From Magnetovibrio sp. (lineage in GTDB: Bacteria; Pseudomonadota; Alphaproteobacteria; Rhodospirillales; Magnetovibrionaceae), in the NCBI GenBank assembly GCA_016763255.1, contig JAESUA010000033.1, positions 1 to 5,022 of the forward strand: 5,022 bases of DNA. The letters are read 5' to 3'. Under the pieces are notes generated by a model that did no database searches, was not told where the DNA came from, and saw only the letters and a program-made list of their open reading frames with translations. Shown here piece by piece: positions 4,701 to 5,022 of the stretch. The position numbers and the translations under genes were made by a program. The stretch's first letter is position 1. The number at the start of each line of letters is the position of its first letter.

Positions 4701-5022
4701 ATGAAAATTCGCAACATTGCGATCATTGCTCACGTTGATCACGGCAAAACAACCCTGGTCGATGTCATGCTGAAACAGTCCGGTACCTTCCGCGACAACC
4801 AAAAAATTGCCGAGCGCGCCATGGACAGTGGCGAGCTGGAAGCCGAGCGCGGCATCACCATCACCGCCAAGCCGACCTCGATCGAATGGAAAGGCACCCG
4901 TATCAACATCGTTGATACCCCGGGTCACTCCGATTTCGGTGGTGAAGTCGAACGTATCTTGAGCATGGTTGACGGTGTGCTGTTGCTGGTCGACGCCGCC
5001 GAAGGCGCGATGCCGCAAACCA
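4701..5022 (+). CDS. typA: GTPase TypA/BipA (5' part; runs off the right edge)
   Basis: First 107 codons of the ribosome-associated translational GTPase TypA (BipA), linked to stress adaptation and ribosome assembly at low temperature. The N-terminus [20 protein letters not shown] contains the G1 P-loop (AHVDHGKTT, residues 10-18). The switch I/G2 sequence ERGITI has Thr53. G3 is DTPGH (72-76), followed by [11 protein letters not shown] and [18 protein letters not shown]. The [18 protein letters not shown] stretch is characteristic of TypA rather than EF-G or LepA. The ATG at 4701 is supported by AAGGA 7 bases upstream and by the conserved N-terminus. The rest of the GTPase domain, the EF-G-like domains and the TypA C-terminus are beyond the window. 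Confidence 0.96.
   Translation, partial: MKIRNIAIIAHVDHGKTTLVDVMLKQSGTFRDNQKIAERAMDSGELEAERGITITAKPTSIEWKGTRINIVDTPGHSDFGGEVERILSMVDGVLLLVDAAEGAMPQT

Noticed and set aside
4364..5018. Minus-strand open frames over the kinase end and typA
   Set aside because: They lie opposite strongly conserved kinase and GTPase motifs and show no recognisable domains.
1..5022. CRISPR array, tRNA, rRNA or insertion sequence
   Set aside because: No regularly spaced repeats, no tRNA-like cloverleaf, no rRNA sequence and no transposase or terminal inverted repeats were seen.

Overview
The window looks like chromosomal DNA of an alphaproteobacterium, probably a Rhodospirillales-type organism. This is inferred from the style of the housekeeping proteins (endonuclease III, a PfkB adenosine-kinase-like protein, an EI24-domain membrane protein, TypA) and from their moderately GC-rich codon use. 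No species can be named from the sequence alone.

Layout from left to right: (1) the 3' part of nth (endonuclease III) on the + strand, running in from before base 1. (2) A convergent intergenic stretch with hairpins and one copy of a short dispersed structured element. (3) A minus-strand two-gene unit: an EI24/CysZ-like membrane protein followed by a BamE/SmpA-like lipoprotein, joined by a one-base TGATG overlap. (4) A divergent intergenic region of about 180 bp with a perfect 7-bp dyad and an A-rich leader. (5) A compact + strand restriction-modification unit: a C5-cytosine DNA methyltransferase whose reading frame is broken between motif VIII and the target-recognition region, then an HNH endonuclease joined to it by TAATG. 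(6) A promoter-like and hairpin-bearing gap, then a PfkB-family (adenosine-kinase-like) gene. (7) A structured leader containing the second copy of the dispersed element, then the first 107 codons of typA/bipA, which runs off the right edge.

The restriction-modification unit is visibly more AT-rich than its neighbours (for example 18/60 G+C at 2101-2160 against 36/60 at 4441-4500). It sits alone between housekeeping genes and looks like an acquired defence cassette. Its most interesting aspect is the methyltransferase. All C5-methylase motifs are present, but the first part (motifs I-VIII) and the second part (target-recognition region, IX, X) lie in different frames, and the first frame ends in a TGATG stop/start junction. 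An intact HNH nuclease follows directly. An active nuclease without its methylase would be toxic, so the break needs an explanation: sequencing error, homopolymer phase switching, recoding, or a two-chain methylase.

Other points of note are an endonuclease III in which one of the four iron-sulfur cysteines is replaced by Phe, and a repeat element whose 3' box provides the Shine-Dalgarno sequence of typA.
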